64,000 bases of DNA from Hoeflea_A sp965249925 (GTDB lineage: Bacteria; Pseudomonadota; Alphaproteobacteria; Rhizobiales; Rhizobiaceae), in the NCBI GenBank assembly GCA_965249925.1, contig OZ252260.1:3038001-3102000 (forward strand), in the 5' to 3' direction. This document shows, piece after piece, positions 42,261-50,450 of the stretch. Under the pieces are notes generated by a model that saw only the letters and a list, made by a program, of their open reading frames with translations, had not been told where the DNA came from and did no database searches. Position numbers and translations under genes: made by a program. Positions within the stretch are counted from its first letter, which is position 1. Each line of letters opens with the position of its first letter.

Positions 42261-42647
42261 CTACTCGGCCACGTCGACCGCCAGCGGATAGGCCGGCGTT
42301 AGGGCACCCACCGGAATATGCAGCCCTTCACTTATCCGTCGTATCATGGCGAGTGTCAGGGGTCGCTTCCTGTTCATGATTTCGGATGCACGGGCATTGG
42401 TCCCGACATACTCGGCCAAGTCTGACTGTTTCATGCCGTTCGCGTCCAGCACGTGCCGGATCACATCGATCGGGTCCGCATCGTCTATTGGGTAGTGCCT
42501 GTCTTCGTAGGCTTCGATAAGAGTGGCCAGAATCTGAAACCGATCAGCCTCAGGCGTGCCGCGCATAGGCTCGTTATCATAGTACTGCTCGATCTCTTCC
42601 AGAGCCCAGTCAAGGTCGGCATCGGTCAAAATCGGTCGGATGTCCAT
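42261..42647 (-). CDS. higA: HigA-type antitoxin with XRE helix-turn-helix
   Basis: 128 residues. The HTH (MKQSDLAEYVGTNARASEIMNRKRPLT, residues about 72-98) is of the HigA/XRE kind, with an N-terminal acidic helical region that would wrap the toxin. It starts within a TAATG overlap with the toxin gene. As in other hig modules the toxin gene comes first. It is expected to bind the palindrome at 42958-42970 and to repress its own operon. Confidence 0.85.
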   Translation of the reverse strand: MDIRPILTDADLDWALEEIEQYYDNEPMRGTPEADRFQILATLIEAYEDRHYPIDDADPIDVIRHVLDANGMKQSDLAEYVGTNARASEIMNRKRPLTLAMIRRISEGLHIPVGALTPAYPLAVDVAE

Positions 42648-42940
42648 TACACATTCTCCGGATCAATTTTGTCATAGTCCGCGTGGGTGCCAATGAACTT
42701 TATCTTGATGTTTTGGTACTCATACGAAACGCGAACCACAAGTCGGTAGCTGTTGCCCGCTATGTTGAAGATAACGCGGCTATCGGCAACGAAATCCGCT
42801 GAGCGGAATACGTTTTTGATATCCTGCGGGGTTCTCCATTCGGCCTTAGATGCGATCCTGTACCAAGCCTCCAGGGGACCCTGCGCTTTTGGATGCTTGG
42901 TCCAGAAGAGTCGCAAAGTCTTTTTCGCTACCACCTGCAT
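42647..42940 (-). CDS. higB: HigB-type mRNA interferase toxin
   Basis: 97 residues of the RelE/HigB fold, with LRLFWTKHPKAQGPLEAWYRIASKAEW and a C-terminal NSYRLVVRVSYEYQNIKIKFIGTHADYDKID, the characteristic HigB ending with catalytic Lys, Tyr and His residues. HigB toxins cut mRNA on the ribosome. The gene precedes the antitoxin, overlapping it by one base. Confidence 0.88.
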   Translation of the reverse strand: MQVVAKKTLRLFWTKHPKAQGPLEAWYRIASKAEWRTPQDIKNVFRSADFVADSRVIFNIAGNSYRLVVRVSYEYQNIKIKFIGTHADYDKIDPENV

Positions 42941-42957
42941 TTACAGCCAAATTAGGT

Positions 42958-42970
42958 TCCCATCATGGGA
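42958..42970. promoter_or_regulatory. 13-bp palindromic operator of the hig operon
   Basis: A perfect palindrome, TCCCATCATGGGA, lies 18-30 bases upstream of the higB start, between a possible -35 (TTGTAA) and -10 (CTAATT) on the minus strand. A second, looser copy, CCCTATTGGGA, is at 42988-42998. This is a typical place for HigA autorepression. Confidence 0.55.
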
Positions 42971-43009
42971 TTTACAACAAAAACCCGCCCTATTGGGAAC
43001 ACATGCGGA

Positions 43010-43729
43010 CTATCTCGCCGGGTCGGCAGTCACCAGATAGTGCGCCAGGAAGCCCGCGAGATCGTCGGTGACGTAATCGATGTGGTCACCGTCGCCGCCG
43101 ATTTTTTCCCAGTCTTCGCCCATCGCCTCGTCGAAATTGTGCGGTACGACGAGCACCGTGCGCATACCGAGCGCCTTGGGAATCGTCAGGTTGCGCGGCA
43201 GGTCCTCGAACATGACGGCGCCGCTGCTGCTGACGCCGTGCTGTGAAACAAACCGCTCATAGGTCTCGGCAGCCGGCTTGGGCGTCAATTCGGCGGCGAC
43301 GATGTCGAAGATCTCGTCGAAATGATCGAGAATGCCGAGCGCCGTCGCCGTCCGTTCCGCGTGGCGGGCGTCACCGTTGGTAAAGATGAATTTGCGCCCC
43401 GGCAGCGCCCGGATGGCTTCGCCGAGATGCGGATCCGGCTTGACCCACGAATAGTCGATGTCGTGCACCTTCTCCAGGAAGTCGTTCGGATCGATCTTGT
43501 GCTTCTGGATCAACCCGTTCAGCGTCGTCCCGTGGTCCCGGTAGTAGTCTTTTTGCAGCTTGCGCGCCTCCTCGCGCGGCAGCGACAGGAGCTCGGCCAC
43601 ATAGGACGTCATGTTCTGGTCGATCTGCGCGAACAGGTCGGTGTGGCGCGGGTAAAGCGTGTTGTCGAGGTCGAACACCCAGTCCGTGATGTCCCGGAAG
43701 TCGTCCCGGTTCGGTAAGCGATTGGACAT
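43010..43729 (-). CDS. HAD-family pyrimidine 5'-nucleotidase
   Basis: 239 residues with the HAD motifs in order: I, VFDLDNTLYP; II, IFTNGD; III, the Lys in LTPKPAAETYERF; and IV, VMFEDLPRN. The DLDNTLYP plus cap arrangement matches Sdt1/Phm8-like pyrimidine 5'-nucleotidases. In many Rhizobiales this gene follows argB directly; here other genes lie between them. Confidence 0.85.
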   Translation of the reverse strand: MSNRLPNRDDFRDITDWVFDLDNTLYPRHTDLFAQIDQNMTSYVAELLSLPREEARKLQKDYYRDHGTTLNGLIQKHKIDPNDFLEKVHDIDYSWVKPDPHLGEAIRALPGRKFIFTNGDARHAERTATALGILDHFDEIFDIVAAELTPKPAAETYERFVSQHGVSSSGAVMFEDLPRNLTIPKALGMRTVLVVPHNFDEAMGEDWEKIGGDGDHIDYVTDDLAGFLAHYLVTADPAR

Positions 43730-43809
43730 GCCTCTTATATGGCACAGACCCTGTTGCGCCGCACCATCTAATTCATTGGCGGGTTGGGCAATTCATGTTA
43801 GGCGCGGTC

Positions 43810-44715
43810 ATGGAATTGTGGATCCCGATCACGCTCGTCGCCGCCTTTCTTCAGAACATTCGCTCCGCCATGCAGAAACACCTCAAGGGGGTGATGGGCA
43901 CGACGGGTGCGACCTTCGTTCGGTTCGGCTTCGGTTTTCCGTTCGCGTTGCTGTTCGTCGCACTGTTGCACTCGGGATTTGGCCTGTCGCTACCGGCGCT
44001 GCACGGCACTTTCTTTTTCTGGGCGATCGTCGGCGGTCTCGCACAGATCGCCGCGACCCTGCTGCTGGTCTGTCTGTTTTCCTTCCGCAATTTCACCGTC
44101 GGCACCGCCTATTCGCGCACCGAGCCGGCACAGGCGGCGCTGTTCGGCCTGCTGTTTCTTGGCGAGACGGTGACCTCCGGCAGTCTGTTCGCCATTGCGG
44201 TCTCGGTGTTCGGTGTGATGCTGATCTCGGTGGCCCGCGGCCCGGTGAGCTGGACCGGGCTGTTTGTCTCGATGTTCCGACGGACGGCCCTGATCGGGCT
44301 TGCGTCGGGCACTTTTTTCGGCATCGCCGCCGTCGCCTACCGAGCCGCGTCCCTGTCGCTCGGTGGCCCCAACTTCGTCATGCAGGCGGCGGTTACGCTG
44401 GCCTTTGTGATCGTCTTCCAGACGGCGGTCATGCTGTTGTGGATGTGGTTGCGTGATCCGTCGGAGATCGGCCGCATCGCAAGGGCGTGGAAACCGTCGC
44501 TGATTGTCGGGCTGGCCGGTGTATCGGCCTCGCTCGGCTGGTTCATGGCCATGACCCTGCAGCAAGCGGCCTATGTCAAGGTCGTGGCCCAGGTGGAGAT
44601 CATCTTCACCTATGCTTCGTCGGTCCTGATCTTTCGCGAATCCGTCAACCGGCTGGAGATCGTCGGCACGGTACTGATCGTCGCCGGTGTCGTGGTGCTG
44701 GTTCTGGTCGCCTGA
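43810..44715 (+). CDS. EamA/DMT family transporter
   Basis: About 300 residues from the ATG at 43810 (AGG 7 bases upstream; an ATG at 43795 is also possible). Ten hydrophobic helices in two repeats, as in the drug/metabolite transporter family, with EamA-type motifs such as SRTEPAQAALFGLLFLGE and the second-repeat EIIFTYASSVLIFRE. The cargo is unknown. It is convergent with the methyltransferase gene, 3 bases apart. Confidence 0.85.
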   Translation: MELWIPITLVAAFLQNIRSAMQKHLKGVMGTTGATFVRFGFGFPFALLFVALLHSGFGLSLPALHGTFFFWAIVGGLAQIAATLLLVCLFSFRNFTVGTAYSRTEPAQAALFGLLFLGETVTSGSLFAIAVSVFGVMLISVARGPVSWTGLFVSMFRRTALIGLASGTFFGIAAVAYRAASLSLGGPNFVMQAAVTLAFVIVFQTAVMLLWMWLRDPSEIGRIARAWKPSLIVGLAGVSASLGWFMAMTLQQAAYVKVVAQVEIIFTYASSVLIFRESVNRLEIVGTVLIVAGVVVLVLVA

Positions 44716-44718
44716 CGC

Positions 44719-45357
44719 CTATGACAACCCGCGCCGGCGCAGGGCCAGAACCGTATCCCTGACCGTGGCGGTCTGCCCCTCCGGGCCTTCGGCCTGCCGT
44801 TCCGGAGCGCCGATGAATTCCGGTCGCCAGTCGGGCGCGCTCAATCGGAGGTCGGCATAGGCGTCGTCGGGCGTCGTGAACACGGTGTCGGGATCGGCCC
44901 AGGACCAGGGCGGCACCGACGCGTGCGTCACCACCAGCAGCAGTCCGCCCCGAGCCACCGCGGCCGCAGCGCGCCGAAGGATGGCGACGCGCTCGAAGTC
45001 GTGAGGCGATTGCAGATAGAAGGCGGTGACGAGGTCGTAGCGACCGGTGGGGAACGAAACGGCAAGGTCGTGCCGCTCGAACCGGGCGTTGGCTTCGAGA
45101 CCGGCCGATTTTGCCCTTTCCGTCGCTCGGTCGATCACCGTAGCGGAGATATCGGTGCCGACGGCCTGCCAGCCGCGTTCCGCAAGCCATCGGACATCAT
45201 CCCCGTGGGCGCAGCCGAGATCGAGCGCGCGGCCCGGGGTGAGGGCCTCGGCGAATTGCACGAGGATCCAGCTGGGCCGTCCCGATGAGCCGAGCTTCAC
45301 CGATGTGTAGTGTTGTTCCCAGAATTCCCTGTGAGTCAGTTCATTTTGCGCGGACAT
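44719..45357 (-). CDS. SAM-dependent class I methyltransferase
   Basis: 212 residues from the ATG at 45355-45357. The SAM-binding motif LDLGCAHGDDVRWLAERGWQAVGTDIS is at residues about 40-66, followed by YDLVTAFYL (motif II area) and LLLVVTH. The N-terminus with FWEQHYTS resembles thiopurine or tellurite-resistance-type methyltransferases. Its start overlaps the end of the upstream MFS exporter gene by 17 bases, so the two are coupled. Confidence 0.82.
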   Translation of the reverse strand: MSAQNELTHREFWEQHYTSVKLGSSGRPSWILVQFAEALTPGRALDLGCAHGDDVRWLAERGWQAVGTDISATVIDRATERAKSAGLEANARFERHDLAVSFPTGRYDLVTAFYLQSPHDFERVAILRRAAAAVARGGLLLVVTHASVPPWSWADPDTVFTTPDDAYADLRLSAPDWRPEFIGAPERQAEGPEGQTATVRDTVLALRRRGLS

Positions 45358-46828
45358 GGTCGGAGTTCTCCCAATTGCGTTCGCTGGCTGGAGTGCTGGC
45401 GGGTCGGCGCAGCAGCAGCGCTGCCGCGAGCAGACTGTAGAGGGCGATCTGGTACCAGGTGGCGGTGGCGGTCGCCGCACTGAATTCAGCAGCCGAGGAC
45501 CGCGTGCCGTTCGGCAAGGCTCCGAAAAACACCTGTGTGGCGAACGCGATGCCGACGGCGCCACCCACATATTGCAGCGTTTGCGCAGCGCCCGAAGCGG
45601 CACCGGAGTCGGCTTTGCCTATGCCGTCCATGACGGTTTGGAAAAGCGTCGGGACACTTGTGCCCATCCCAACGCCGCACGCCAGCAGTGGGCCGGCAAT
45701 TGCCCATATGGTGGCTGTGCCGCCGGCCGTGGCCAGCAAGACATGCAACGCCGCCATGCCGAGGGCGAGCGCCAGGGCACCGACACCGATGCGCCGCAGC
45801 GGGTCATGCACTGTCAGCCGGCTACCGGCGGCCGATCCGGCGAGTACGCCGAGCGGGGAAGCCGCGGTCATCAATCCGGTGGCGAGCGGCGACAGACCGT
45901 GACCGGACTGCAACATGATCGACAGGACCATAATGAGACCGGGAATTCCGGAGAAGAACAGTGCGACGAGGCCGAGCAGCAGAAGAAACCGACGATTGCC
46001 GAGCAACGCTGTCGGCAGCAGCTGCGCGGTGCCCCGGCGTGCGCTTAACCGTTGCCAGAGATAAAAGCCCGTCAGCGTCGGCACACTGCATGCCATCAGC
46101 GCTAAAAGCCAGAGCTGCCAGCCGTGCGTTCTGGCTTCGATCAACGGATAGACGACAAGCAGCACCGCGATGCCGAAGAAAACGGCACCAGCGCCGTCAA
46201 TTCGCGGCCGGCCGGATGCGGCAACGGCGGGTATGAGGCGGATCCCCGCAATCACCACCAGCAACGCCAGAACGGCGTTGAGAAGGAAGATCGAACGCCA
46301 TCCGAGCCCGGTTGGATCGGCGGTGAGGACCAACCCTCCGAGAAGCGGTCCAGCCACGGCGGCGAGGCTGCCGACCGCGGCGAACAGTGCGAACGCACGG
46401 GCCCGCTCACCCGATGGAATGATGATGGCGATGGTCGCCATAATCTGTGGCACCATCAGCGCGCCGGCCAATCCCTGCAGCGCCCGCCCGGTGACCAGCA
46501 GTCCGTAGGACGGTGCCAGCGTGCACAGCGCCGAAAAGACGGCGAATCCGGCGGCACCCCACAGGAACATAAGGCGCTGGCCGAACGCATCGCCCAAGCG
46601 GCCGAATGACAGCAGCGCCGTCGCGAATGTGAGCATGAAAGCCGTCGGGATCCAGCCGGCCCGCGTGGCGGTGATGCCGAGCTCGGTCTGCATCGAGGGC
46701 AATGCGACCATCACCAGGGAGACATCCATGATGCCGACCGCCAACCCGCCGAGCAACGGCGCGAGCGCCCGCCAGGGGTGGATGTGCGCGTCAGTGTGGA
46801 GGGCTCCGGTGCTGTGGTTGCGTGGCAT
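45341..46828 (-). CDS. MFS drug exporter (DHA2-type, about 14 helices)
   Basis: 495 residues with repeated hydrophobic segments, the MFS loop motif SFGRLGDAFGQRLMF between helices 2 and 3, and WRSIFLLNAVLALL after an antiporter-like helix 5 (GPLLGGLV). The length and 14-helix layout fit the DHA2 (EmrB/QacA-like) exporters. It is divergent from an Rrf2 regulator and followed by a coupled methyltransferase, suggesting an export-plus-modification module. Confidence 0.85.
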   Translation of the reverse strand: MPRNHSTGALHTDAHIHPWRALAPLLGGLAVGIMDVSLVMVALPSMQTELGITATRAGWIPTAFMLTFATALLSFGRLGDAFGQRLMFLWGAAGFAVFSALCTLAPSYGLLVTGRALQGLAGALMVPQIMATIAIIIPSGERARAFALFAAVGSLAAVAGPLLGGLVLTADPTGLGWRSIFLLNAVLALLVVIAGIRLIPAVAASGRPRIDGAGAVFFGIAVLLVVYPLIEARTHGWQLWLLALMACSVPTLTGFYLWQRLSARRGTAQLLPTALLGNRRFLLLLGLVALFFSGIPGLIMVLSIMLQSGHGLSPLATGLMTAASPLGVLAGSAAGSRLTVHDPLRRIGVGALALALGMAALHVLLATAGGTATIWAIAGPLLACGVGMGTSVPTLFQTVMDGIGKADSGAASGAAQTLQYVGGAVGIAFATQVFFGALPNGTRSSAAEFSAATATATWYQIALYSLLAAALLLRRPASTPASERNWENSDHVRAK

Positions 46829-46949
46829 ATCGAGGATGCTCCATTTAATGTAACATCAAAAATTACATAAGAACGGAGACGCGTCAACAATTGATACTTC
46901 AAAAGTTTCAATATCTGGTTTAACCTGACGCCGAACAAGGAGGGTAGTG
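46829..46949. promoter_or_regulatory. divergent operators between MFS exporter and Rrf2 regulator
   Basis: AT-rich gap with two inverted repeats: ATGTAA (46848-46853) with TTACAT (46863-46868), and TTGATACTT (46891-46899) with AAGTTTCAA (46903-46911), the latter matching at 8 of 9 positions. They are good candidates for Rrf2 binding and exporter repression. Confidence 0.5.
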
Positions 46950-47402
46950 ATGCGTCAGGACAGCCGGTTGTCGCGTCTGCTGCATGTTTTGTTGCACATG
47001 CAGGACTTGGATCGACCGATCACCTCGGAGGCGATTGGCCGGATGATCGGCTCCAATCCGGCCCTTGTCAGACGTATCATGTCTGGTTTGAGGCAAGCCG
47101 GCTATGTCACCTCCGGCAAGGGACAGGGCGGTGGCTGGACGCTCAGCGTGCCGCTTTCCGATATCACTCTGCTCGATATCTATCGCGCGTTGGACAAGCC
47201 CGAATTGTTTGCCTTCGGATTGTCGGACGAGAACCCGCGCTGTCTGGTCGAGCAGGCCGTCAATGATGCGGTCAGCAAAACCATCGCCGAAGCGCGCCAA
47301 ACGTTGCTGAAGCGCTTCGGCGAGATCCGGCTTTCCGACATCGATGCGGATTTCAAGCGGCGCTACCGAAACGTCGCCGACCGGACCGGCCACTGTTCCT
47401 AG
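46950..47402 (+). CDS. Rrf2 family transcriptional regulator
   Basis: 150 residues from the ATG at 46950, with AGGAGG 6 bases upstream. The winged HTH is seen in ITSEAIGRMIGSNPALVRRIMSGLRQAGYVTSGKGQGGGWTL, ending in the Rrf2-type GxGGGxxL wing. There is no three-cysteine iron-sulphur cluster (a Cys near residue 107 stands alone, as in YwnA-like members), so it is not an NsrR/IscR-like Fe-S sensor. Divergent from the MFS exporter that it most likely represses. Confidence 0.85.
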   Translation: MRQDSRLSRLLHVLLHMQDLDRPITSEAIGRMIGSNPALVRRIMSGLRQAGYVTSGKGQGGGWTLSVPLSDITLLDIYRALDKPELFAFGLSDENPRCLVEQAVNDAVSKTIAEARQTLLKRFGEIRLSDIDADFKRRYRNVADRTGHCS

Positions 47403-47418
47403 GCAGATTTGCCAGTGC

Positions 47419-48318
47419 TCAATGCACGATCAGCGTGCCGGCGCCATGCTCGGTGAAAATCTCCAGCAGCACGGCGTGCGCCGTTTTACCGTTGAGGATG
47501 ACGACACCCTCGACGCCGGCTTCGATGGCGTGAATGCAGGTCTCGACCTTGGGGATCATGCCGCCCGAAATGGTGCCGTCAGCGATCCGTTCCCGCGCCT
47601 CGGCGACGCTCAATTGCTTGATGAGCTTGCCGTCCTTGTCGAGCACGCCTGGCACATCTGTCAGGAACAGCAGCCGGGTTGCCGACAGGGCGCCGGCGAT
47701 GGCGCCGGCGAACGTGTCGGCGTTGATATTATAGGTGTGGCCGTCGCGGCCCGGTGCCACCGGCGCGATCACCGGGATCATTTCCGACTTGGCCAGCAGA
47801 TCGAGCAGCGTGCGGTCGACCTCGACGATGTCGCCGACATAGCCGAGATCAAGAATCCGCTCGATATTGGAGTCGGGATCGACAATCGTCTTTTGCGCCT
47901 TCTCGGCGAACACCATGTTGCCGTCCTTGCCGCATAGGCCAATGGCCCATTCGCCCTCGGCGTTGATCATCGCGACGATTTCCTTGTTGATCGAGCCGGC
48001 GAGCACCATCTCGACGATTTCCACCGTCCGGCGGTCGGTAACCCGCAGACCGCCCTCGAATTTCGATTCGATGCCGATCTGGTTGAGCATGGAGCCGATC
48101 TGCGGGCCGCCGCCATGCACGACGATCGGATTGACTCCGGATTGCTTGAGCAGCGCCACGTCGCGGGCGAAAGCCTTGCCCAGTTCGGGATCGCCCATGG
48201 CATGGCCGCCATATTTGACGACGATGGTTCGGTTCTCGTAGCGCTGCATGTAGGGCAGGGCTTCGGACAGCAGTTTCGCCTGGATCTGGCTTTTTTCGAG
48301 CGGATTGGAGTCGGACAT
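47419..48318 (-). CDS. argB: acetylglutamate kinase
   Basis: 299 residues, the typical length, from the ATG at 48316-48318 (AAGGGG upstream). Motifs of the amino-acid kinase family: VVKYGGHAM, VVHGGGPQIG, and the C-terminal GGMIPKVETCIHAIEAGV. It catalyses the second step of arginine biosynthesis in the cytoplasm. Part of the conserved rpmH-to-argB block on this strand, here separated from yihA by msrB and pcs. Confidence 0.95.
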   Translation of the reverse strand: MSDSNPLEKSQIQAKLLSEALPYMQRYENRTIVVKYGGHAMGDPELGKAFARDVALLKQSGVNPIVVHGGGPQIGSMLNQIGIESKFEGGLRVTDRRTVEIVEMVLAGSINKEIVAMINAEGEWAIGLCGKDGNMVFAEKAQKTIVDPDSNIERILDLGYVGDIVEVDRTLLDLLAKSEMIPVIAPVAPGRDGHTYNINADTFAGAIAGALSATRLLFLTDVPGVLDKDGKLIKQLSVAEARERIADGTISGGMIPKVETCIHAIEAGVEGVVILNGKTAHAVLLEIFTEHGAGTLIVH

Positions 48319-48465
48319 CGATATCCCCTTGAAAGGTCGGGGCGTTTTACCCGCTCCGCCGGCCCAGGGCAATCGCGCTGTGGGCCGCATCGGCTCGCGA
48401 AAAGTTCATGGGCAGTTCAACCGCGTAACGACTATATTCGCCTCAGCCCAGAAAGGAATCGCGTC

Positions 48466-48963
48466 ATGAATCGCCGTGCTTTTTTGCTGTCCGGAGCCGC
48501 CGTTGCCGCGCTTGGCGGGTTTTATGCCCTACGGCCGCGCGCCACGGCCGCCGGGTCCGACGACAGCACGTTTGAATTCACGTTGACCGAGGCGCAATGG
48601 CGCGAACGGCTGACCCCGAACCAGTTCTCCGTCCTGCGCCAGGAAGCGACCGAACGGCCGTTCACCAGCCCGCTGCTGCATGAAAAGCGCACGGGCGACT
48701 ATCTGTGCGCCGGCTGTGAACAGCCGCTCTATGCCTCGGAGACGAAATACGACAGCGGTACCGGTTGGCCGAGCTTCTATGATGCCATCGAAAATGCGGT
48801 GGCGACGAAGCGCGATTACAAGCTGCTCTATCCGCGCACCGAAGTGCATTGCAGCCGCTGCGGCGGCCATTTGGGCCATGTCTTCAATGACGGTCCGCCG
48901 CCGACCGGCCTGCGCCATTGCATCAACGGTATCGCCTTGACCTTCCGCGAGCGGACCGCTTGA
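48466..48963 (+). CDS. msrB: exported methionine-R-sulfoxide reductase B
   Basis: 165 residues from the ATG at 48466. Twin-arginine-like leader NRRAFLLSGAAVAAL followed by the MsrB domain: zinc ligands CAGC and CSRC, the GTGWPSFY loop, and the catalytic Cys in RHCINGIAL. It repairs oxidised methionine, apparently outside the cytoplasm, which is less common for MsrB. It needs an external reductant; no partner is encoded next to it. Confidence 0.9.
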   Translation: MNRRAFLLSGAAVAALGGFYALRPRATAAGSDDSTFEFTLTEAQWRERLTPNQFSVLRQEATERPFTSPLLHEKRTGDYLCAGCEQPLYASETKYDSGTGWPSFYDAIENAVATKRDYKLLYPRTEVHCSRCGGHLGHVFNDGPPPTGLRHCINGIALTFRERTA

Positions 48964-48977
48964 TCAAAACGGATACT

Positions 48978-49721
48978 CTAATCCCCTCTGTTGGCCGGAT
49001 CCGGGCGCAGCGAACGCCAGATCGACAGGGCGGCGAAATAGACGGTCGCCGCCACCCAAAGCCAGAAGAAGACGGGCGAGGTGTCCTGAGCCTTCGCCGT
49101 ATCGGTTGGAATGAGAACGAGGCGTAGGGTGGTCGCCGCCCACAGCACCGTCATCGGAATGGTGACGCTGCGCCAATCGAGAACCCGGAACGGGTGCACG
49201 AACTTCACCGGAATGAACGTCAGCACGGCACAGGCCGCCAGCACCGCCAGGTTGATCCACGGGTCGGTCTGCAGGATGTGGAAATACAGAACCGGCACAT
49301 TCCATAGGGCCGGAAAGCCCGAGAAGTAGTAATCGGACGTCTTCATCGCCGTGTTGGCGAAGGTGTAGCAAGACACCGCCATCACAGTTGCCGCCGCCAC
49401 CGTCGCCCAGCCGGGCGGAACCAGGCCGAACCAGTAGATCATCAGTGCCGGTACGGCGACGTAGTTAAAATAGTCGATGACGTTGTCGAGCGTCGCGCCG
49501 TCGAAGCGGGGCGTCAACTCGCGCACCCGAATCTTGCGGGCAAGGGTGCCGTCGATGCCATCGACGAACAGCGCCAGCCCCAGCCACATGAAGGCGGCGA
49601 TCTTGTCGTTTTCGAGGATGGCGACCAGCGCCAGGAAGCCGAGGACTATGCCGGACGCGGTGAAGGCGTGCACCGCCCAGGCCATCGCCACCTGCTGCCG
49701 TTGCTTGTCCCGCGCACTCAC
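48978..49721 (-). CDS. pcs: phosphatidylcholine synthase
   Basis: 247 residues, membrane-embedded, with the CDP-alcohol phosphotransferase signature: DGIDGTLAR followed by FDGATLDNVIDY. Its length and the C-terminal helices fit bacterial Pcs, which joins choline to CDP-diacylglycerol in one step. Pcs is frequent in rhizobia and other host-associated or membrane-rich alphaproteobacteria. Choline has to be taken up from outside for this route. Confidence 0.82.
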   Translation of the reverse strand: MSARDKQRQQVAMAWAVHAFTASGIVLGFLALVAILENDKIAAFMWLGLALFVDGIDGTLARKIRVRELTPRFDGATLDNVIDYFNYVAVPALMIYWFGLVPPGWATVAAATVMAVSCYTFANTAMKTSDYYFSGFPALWNVPVLYFHILQTDPWINLAVLAACAVLTFIPVKFVHPFRVLDWRSVTIPMTVLWAATTLRLVLIPTDTAKAQDTSPVFFWLWVAATVYFAALSIWRSLRPDPANRGD

Positions 49722-49793
49722 ACCCCTGCCGCCTCCGTCGACCGATCCGCAGAAGATAGCACAATCCTGGCTTCGTGTTGCTCTGGGGTCATT

Positions 49794-50432
49794 TCAACCG
49801 CCGACCGCGGCACGGATCGCCTCGCGCAGATCGTCGAGGCCAGTGCCCTTCTCTGAGGATGTGGCGACAATGCCGGGGTATGCCGCCGGGTGCTTGGCGA
49901 CCTGTTCCCTTGTGTCGGCAATCAGCGTCTCCAACTGCGCCGGCTTGATCTTGTCGATCTTGGTCAGCACGATCTGGTAGGAAACAGCCGCCTGGTCGAG
50001 CAGCGCCAGCACCTCTTCGTCATTGGCCTTGATGCCATGGCGTGCGTCGATCAGCACAAAGACGCGTTTCAAGGTCGCCCGGCCGCGCAGATAATCGAAG
50101 ATCAGCCGTGTCCATTTGTCGACCTGCGCCTTCGGCGCTTTCGCGTAGCCGTATCCCGGCATGTCGACAAGCGCCATCGGTGGCAGGTCGCCGGCATTTC
50201 CCGAATAGCCGTCGGGAACGAAATAGTTGAGTTCCTGGGTACGCCCCGGCGTGTTGGAGGTGCGGGCGAGCCCCTTGCGGCCAAGCAGTGCGTTGATCAA
50301 CGACGACTTGCCGACATTGGAGCGTCCGGCAAAGGCAATTTCCGGCGGTCCTTCCGGCGGCAGGAACCGCATGGCGGGAACACCGCGCAGGAAGACCCAC
50401 GGCCGGGCGAACAGCGTCGTGTCGGGAGACAT
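49794..50432 (-). CDS. yihA: ribosome-biogenesis GTP-binding protein YihA/EngB
   Basis: 212 residues with the GTPase motifs GRSNVGKSS (G1), T in the switch region, DMPGYGYAK (G3) and TKIDK (G4). EngB is an essential assembly factor for the large ribosomal subunit. It starts 18 bases after yidC and belongs to the conserved backbone. Confidence 0.93.
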   Translation of the reverse strand: MSPDTTLFARPWVFLRGVPAMRFLPPEGPPEIAFAGRSNVGKSSLINALLGRKGLARTSNTPGRTQELNYFVPDGYSGNAGDLPPMALVDMPGYGYAKAPKAQVDKWTRLIFDYLRGRATLKRVFVLIDARHGIKANDEEVLALLDQAAVSYQIVLTKIDKIKPAQLETLIADTREQVAKHPAAYPGIVATSSEKGTGLDDLREAIRAAVGG

Positions 50433-50450
50433 GGCAGATTGGGTGGCCGC

